Source: Siccirubricoccus sp. G192
GTDB taxonomy: Bacteria; Pseudomonadota; Alphaproteobacteria; Acetobacterales; Acetobacteraceae
DNA length: 64,000 bases
Direction of reading: 5' to 3'
Assembly (NCBI RefSeq): GCF_019084075.1
Contig: NZ_JAHREN010000001.1
Span: forward strand, 4,366,501 to 4,430,500
Every line of letters begins with the position of its first letter. The first letter of the stretch is position 1. Below are positions 60,564 through 64,000 of the stretch, piece by piece. Position numbers and translations under genes: made by a program. The notes below the pieces were generated by a model that did not search any database, was not told the origin of the DNA, and worked only from the letters and a program-made list of their open reading frames with translations.

Positions 60564-62063
60564 ATGGACCTACTTGCCAACCTGGCGCACGGCTTCGGCG
60601 TCGCGCTCAGCTTCACGAACGTGACCTTCGCGCTGGTCGGGGCGCTGATCGGCACCGCCATCGGCGTGCTGCCGGGCATCGGCCCGGTGGCGACCATCTC
60701 GCTGCTGCTGCCGATCACCTTCGGCCAGCCCGCGACCACCGCCATCATCATGCTGGCGGGCATCTACTACGGCGCGCAGTATGGCGGCTCCACCACGGCC
60801 ATCCTGCTGAACCTGCCGGGCGAGATCTCCTCGGTCGTCACCACGCTCGAGGGCTACAAGATGGCCCGCAACGGGCGGGCGGGGGCGGCGCTGGCGACCG
60901 CGGCGCTGGCCAGCTTCTTCGCCGGCACGGTGGCGACCGTCGTGGTCGCCGGATCAGGGCCGCTGCTCACCTCGGTGGCGCTGTCCTTCGGCCCGGCGGA
61001 TTACTTCTCGCTCATGTTGCTCGGCCTCATCATCTCCGCCGTGCTGGCGCAGGGGTCGGTGACCAAGGCGATCGGCATGGTGACGCTGGGCGTGGCGCTC
61101 GGGCTGGTCGGCACGGATGTGCAGACCGGGCAGCAGCGCTTCACCTTCGGTGTGCCCGAGCTCTCGGACGGCATCAGCTTCGTCGCGCTGGCCATGGGCA
61201 TGTTCGGCATCGCCGAGATCATCCTGAACCTGGAGCGGCCGGAAGCGCGTTCGGTCCTCAAGACCAAGGTCGGCAGCCTCTGGCTGACCAAGGAGGAGTT
61301 CCACCGCGCCATCCCCTCCGTGCTGCGCGGCACGGCGGTGGGCACCGTGCTCGGCATCCTGCCGGGCGGCGGCGCCTCGCTCTCCTCCTTCGGCTCCTAC
61401 ATGATGGAGCGGAAGGTCTCGAAGGGTCGGCATCTGTTCGGCACCGGCGCGATCGAGGGCGTGGCGGGGCCGGAATCGGCGAACAACGCCGCGGCGCAGA
61501 CCAGCTTCATCCCGCTGCTGACCCTCGGCATTCCGTCCAACGCCGTGATGGCGCTGATGGTCGGCGCCCTCATCATCCAGGGCATCCAGCCCGGCCCGCG
61601 CATGGTGGAGGCGCAGCCCGACCTCTTCTGGGGCCTGATCTGCTCCATGTGGATCGGCAATGTCATGCTGCTGGTCATCAACCTGCCGATGATCGGCATG
61701 TGGGTGAAGCTGCTGCAGGTGCCCTACAAGTTCCTCTATCCGGCGATCCTGGTCTTCTGCTCGATCGGCGCCTACAGCGTGAACAACAACGTCTTCGACG
61801 TCTATACGACGGTGGTGTTCTCGATCGTCGGCTACATCTTCAACAAGCTGAAGATGGAGCCGGCGCCGCTGCTGATCGGCTTCGTGCTCGGCCCGATGAT
61901 GGAGGAGCACCTCCGCCGCGCCATGCTGCTCTCCCGCGGCGATGCCACGGTCTTCATCGAGAGGCCGATCAGCGCCTCGATGCTGGCCATCGGTGCCATT
62001 GCCCTGCTGGCGATGGTGCTGCCGAACCTCCGCAAGGGGAAGGAAGCGGCCATGGCCGGCTGA
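60564..62063 (+). CDS. tctA: Tripartite tricarboxylate transporter large membrane subunit TctA
   Basis: This 499-residue membrane protein has about 10-12 helices and TctA signatures: LVGALIGTAIGVLPGIGPVATISLLLPITFG, GIYYGAQYGGSTTAILLNLPGE, GTAVGTVLGILPGGGASLSSFGSYMMERKVSK, GVAGPESANNAAAQTSFIPLLTLGIPSNAVMALM. It is the main transport subunit, for citrate-like or other small carboxylates; the substrate is unspecified. A strong terminator follows at 62113-62146, so the operon ends here. Confidence 0.95.
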   Translation: MDLLANLAHGFGVALSFTNVTFALVGALIGTAIGVLPGIGPVATISLLLPITFGQPATTAIIMLAGIYYGAQYGGSTTAILLNLPGEISSVVTTLEGYKMARNGRAGAALATAALASFFAGTVATVVVAGSGPLLTSVALSFGPADYFSLMLLGLIISAVLAQGSVTKAIGMVTLGVALGLVGTDVQTGQQRFTFGVPELSDGISFVALAMGMFGIAEIILNLERPEARSVLKTKVGSLWLTKEEFHRAIPSVLRGTAVGTVLGILPGGGASLSSFGSYMMERKVSKGRHLFGTGAIEGVAGPESANNAAAQTSFIPLLTLGIPSNAVMALMVGALIIQGIQPGPRMVEAQPDLFWGLICSMWIGNVMLLVINLPMIGMWVKLLQVPYKFLYPAILVFCSIGAYSVNNNVFDVYTTVVFSIVGYIFNKLKMEPAPLLIGFVLGPMMEEHLRRAMLLSRGDATVFIERPISASMLAIGAIALLAMVLPNLRKGKEAAMAG

Positions 62064-62112
62064 GGGCGAAAGCCTCCGGGGTGGCGCCCGCGCCATCCCG
62101 GCAAGCCTAGCG

Positions 62113-62146
62113 AAGCCGCCCTGGAGAAATCCGGGGCGGCTTTTTT
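62113..62146 (+). terminator. Rho-independent terminator of tctBA
   Basis: A 9-base-pair stem, AAGCCGCCC (62113-62121) with GGGCGGCTT (62134-62142), has a 12-base loop and six T (62141-62146) at the 3' side. It is the only textbook intrinsic terminator I see in the window. It lies 50 bases after the tctA stop, in the right orientation. Confidence 0.88.
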
Positions 62147-62216
62147 CTTGCGGGGACCGGTATCATACCGGCGTACCTGATGGTGACCGGTCAAGCGCCG
62201 GGCGGGCCGAACCTGT

Positions 62217-63032
62217 TCAGAGTCCGCCAGGCTGCGCCGGCAGGGTCGCCAGATAGTCCAGCAGCGGGTCCCGGACGGACCGCCACCGCGCCAGCATGGC
62301 GTTGTAGATGCCGAGATCGAGCGCGTTCCGGTCCTCGACCTCGCGCAGCACCTGCGGGTCCGCGGCCAGCTCGGCCGCCTCGTCGCCGTCATTGACCCGC
62401 ATGCGGAGCGTCGGCGCCCTCGGCTGGCCGATCAGGGCGAAGAGCATCCGGAAGCTCAGCGGATACATCTCCTGCATCCCGATGAAGTCATAGGTCCGGA
62501 GCATGTAGTCCAGGCAGGCCTCCTGGTCGCCGGACTGGAACAGCGCATGGGGCACCAGGTATCGCGTGGCCTTGTTGGCTTCCTCCACGCGTTGCAGGTA
62601 ATGCCCGAAGGTCGGGCAGCGCCGCCTGAATTCCTCATTCCCGGGATGCATCGGGGAGCACTGGTAGCGGTAGTCGGAAACCACCCGCTTCACCGGCTGG
62701 CGCAGCATCGTGACGCGGCGGATGCTGCCCGCTTCCCGCGCGATGGCATCCACGTGATGGGCGAAGATGTGGCCCGAGGCGAAGCGGTGCGGCAGTTTCC
62801 GGTGCCGTTCGAGGAAGGCCGCCACCGCGTCGTCCAGGCCCTGCATGTAGGTCCTGGTCTTGTCGTTGTAATCCAGGAATATATTGGCCTCGGGCTTCAG
62901 CACCCGGGCGATCTCGGCCCGGAGCGAACTGCCGGCGGTCTTCGGGACATGCGAGAAGACCAGCAGCCCGAGGTCCTGGCGGAATGCCGCGAAATACTCG
63001 TCGAACTGCTTTTCAAAGAGAAGCCCCAGCAT
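62217..63032 (-). CDS. Sulfotransferase-like protein
   Basis: This 271-residue protein has the PAPS-binding loop LLVFSHVPKTAGSSLRAEI (about 23-41), RFASGHIFAHHVDAI and the 3'-phosphate motif VTMLRQPVKRVVSDYRY. It resembles the carbohydrate sulfotransferase family, with LRTYDFIGMQEMYPLSFRMLF further on. The acceptor is unknown; a glycosyltransferase gene lies upstream, so a surface polysaccharide is a plausible target. Start 63032 has GAGGGA at normal spacing. It is distinct from the sulfotransferase at 41084-42067. Confidence 0.82.
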   Translation of the reverse strand: MLGLLFEKQFDEYFAAFRQDLGLLVFSHVPKTAGSSLRAEIARVLKPEANIFLDYNDKTRTYMQGLDDAVAAFLERHRKLPHRFASGHIFAHHVDAIAREAGSIRRVTMLRQPVKRVVSDYRYQCSPMHPGNEEFRRRCPTFGHYLQRVEEANKATRYLVPHALFQSGDQEACLDYMLRTYDFIGMQEMYPLSFRMLFALIGQPRAPTLRMRVNDGDEAAELAADPQVLREVEDRNALDLGIYNAMLARWRSVRDPLLDYLATLPAQPGGL

Positions 63033-63283
63033 CCTCGAATCCCTCAATACCGACGAGCCTCGGCAGGACCGGCATCTCAGGACCATCGCGCCGGCACCGC
63101 CTGCCGTCCCGCCGCGCGGCATGGACAGGGCCATGGGTGCCTTCCGCGGCTGGCGCCACCCTTCCCCTTCCTGGCTTGTATCGCATGCCGGTGCCGCCGC
63201 AAGGCCAGAGCAGATCGCGGACGGAGGCGAGCGTCCGGGAGCCTGAATCTGCTCTGCGAACAAAGGCTGCCGCGGGTTGGCGT

Positions 63284-64000
63284 TCAGGAATGAACGCAAT
63301 CCGCGGCAGGCGGGCGCCGGTCAACAGGCCCGGTCCCCCCCCCGGCCTCCGGCCCGGCGGCCGCCGCGGCAGGCACCGCCCGTCGCCCGGCGGCCGCGAA
63401 GGCCGCGAGGTATTGGCGGGCCATCTCGGTCTCGTCGAAGGGCCGCGGCAGGGCGGCGGCCAGCCGGGCATGGGTCGCGGCATCGGCCGCTTCCTCCATC
63501 GCCCGCACCAGGTCGGCGGCGCTGCCGGGGCGGAAATGCAGCCCGGTGACGCCCTCCGGCACCTTCTCCGCCATGCCGCCGATCCCGGAGCAGAGCACCG
63601 GCCTGCCGGCCGCATAGGCTTCCTGGATCACGGTCGGCGAGTTCTCCCACCAGGTGCTCGGCACCACGACATAGTCGCACTCCGCCATCAGCCGCCGCAC
63701 GGTGGAATTCGCATAGGCGCCGGCATAGGAGAAGAATGGGAACTCCTCCGTGGCCCTCTCGAAGGCTTCGACGAAGGAGGGCCGGCCCACCAGGTTGCCA
63801 TGCACCCGGAGCTGGAAGCACCCCGCCAGGTCGCGGCGCTCGGCCAGCAGCGCGGCGGCCCGCAGCAGCAAATCGACACCCTTGAACTCGTTGATCTGGC
63901 CGAAATAGCCGAAGACCCACTCGCCCCCGCGCCGCGGCCGCGGCGGCGTGGGGGCGCCGGTGAGGCCCAGCAACCCGTTCTCGATCACCTCGATCCGCGC
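63284..64000 (-). CDS. Group 1 glycosyltransferase, 5' end outside the window
   Basis: About 238 C-terminal residues are visible and the frame runs off the right edge. The GT4 catalytic half is present: IENGLLGL, WVFGYFGQINEFKGVDLLLRAAALL, VVPSTWWENSPTVIQEAYAAGRPVLCSGIGGMAEKVPEGVTGLHF (the nucleotide-sugar E-x7-E region). The very end (after about GPEAGGG) is uncertain because it contains a run of nine C (63335-63343), where an error would change the last residues. It probably acts in polysaccharide assembly with the neighbouring sulfotransferase. Confidence 0.82.
   Translation of the reverse strand, partial: ARIEVIENGLLGLTGAPTPPRPRRGGEWVFGYFGQINEFKGVDLLLRAAALLAERRDLAGCFQLRVHGNLVGRPSFVEAFERATEEFPFFSYAGAYANSTVRRLMAECDYVVVPSTWWENSPTVIQEAYAAGRPVLCSGIGGMAEKVPEGVTGLHFRPGSAADLVRAMEEAADAATHARLAAALPRPFDETEMARQYLAAFAAAGRRAVPAAAAAGPEAGGGTGPVDRRPPAADCVHS

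Noticed and set aside
63013..63615. A longer glycosyltransferase C-terminus reached by removing one C from the nine-base run
   Set aside because: The extension would run about 100 codons with no family pattern and into the sulfotransferase gene start.

Overview
The window is very GC-rich and densely packed. Its gene content points to an alphaproteobacterium of the Acetobacteraceae/Roseomonas type. The indicators are an NDUFA12-like complex I subunit next to mlaD and DUF2155, an ATP12 chaperone, DUF1491, many Bug/TctC solute receptors, one TctBA transporter, and a class II ribonucleotide reductase relative. This assignment is inferred from gene content only. No rRNA, tRNA, CRISPR array, insertion sequence or prophage was recognised.

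Layout. 0-10 kb: lipB, a secreted protein, a Bug receptor, an RhlE-type helicase, an RTX repeat protein with an AT-rich leader, acylphosphatase, ATP12 chaperone, an AsmA-like protein and an RluC/D pseudouridine synthase. 10-18.5 kb: rlpA, a CoA-transferase coupled to a Bug receptor, a Crp-like regulator with a GH13 enzyme, then DUF2155, a hairpin cluster, mlaD and NDUFA12. 18.6-27.4 kb: a ribonucleotide-reductase-derived TSCPD protein, RidA, two proteins sharing an unknown domain, a FemAB-like acyltransferase, an EamA permease, a nuclease-helicase fusion, a GST and an SRAP/YedK protein. 27.4-32.8 kb: a catabolic cluster with phosphonopyruvate hydrolase. 33-38.8 kb: a Kef-like antiporter, an MBL hydrolase, a four-LCCL OmpA protein and small proteins.

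38.9-47.3 kb: epmA and epmB diverge and efp lies 4.7 kb further on. EF-P keeps Lys34, so all components of EF-P beta-lysylation are present. Between them are a sulfotransferase and a translationally overlapping KaiC-like ATPase/hybrid histidine kinase pair. 47.3-50.7 kb: an OmpA-like protein, a MotA/TolQ-like channel and a MotB-like coiled-coil protein with the ion-binding Asp form a likely ion-driven envelope machine. 50.7-54.8 kb: an OmpR-type regulator and assorted small enzymes. 54.9-62.1 kb: a low-GC islet, a four-gene operon coupled by ATGA overlaps (two ketopantoate-reductase paralogues, a creatininase-family enzyme, an M20 amidohydrolase), and a diverging TTT operon whose TctC gene has lost its middle. 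The right edge has a sulfotransferase and a truncated glycosyltransferase.

An important caveat is that eleven otherwise well-conserved genes, including efp and suhB, are each broken by a single extra base. Ten of these lie in G or C homopolymers of 4-7. Every case is +1 and removing one base restores a family-length protein. This looks like sequence or assembly error more than real gene decay. I annotate these genes across the break and give the site.
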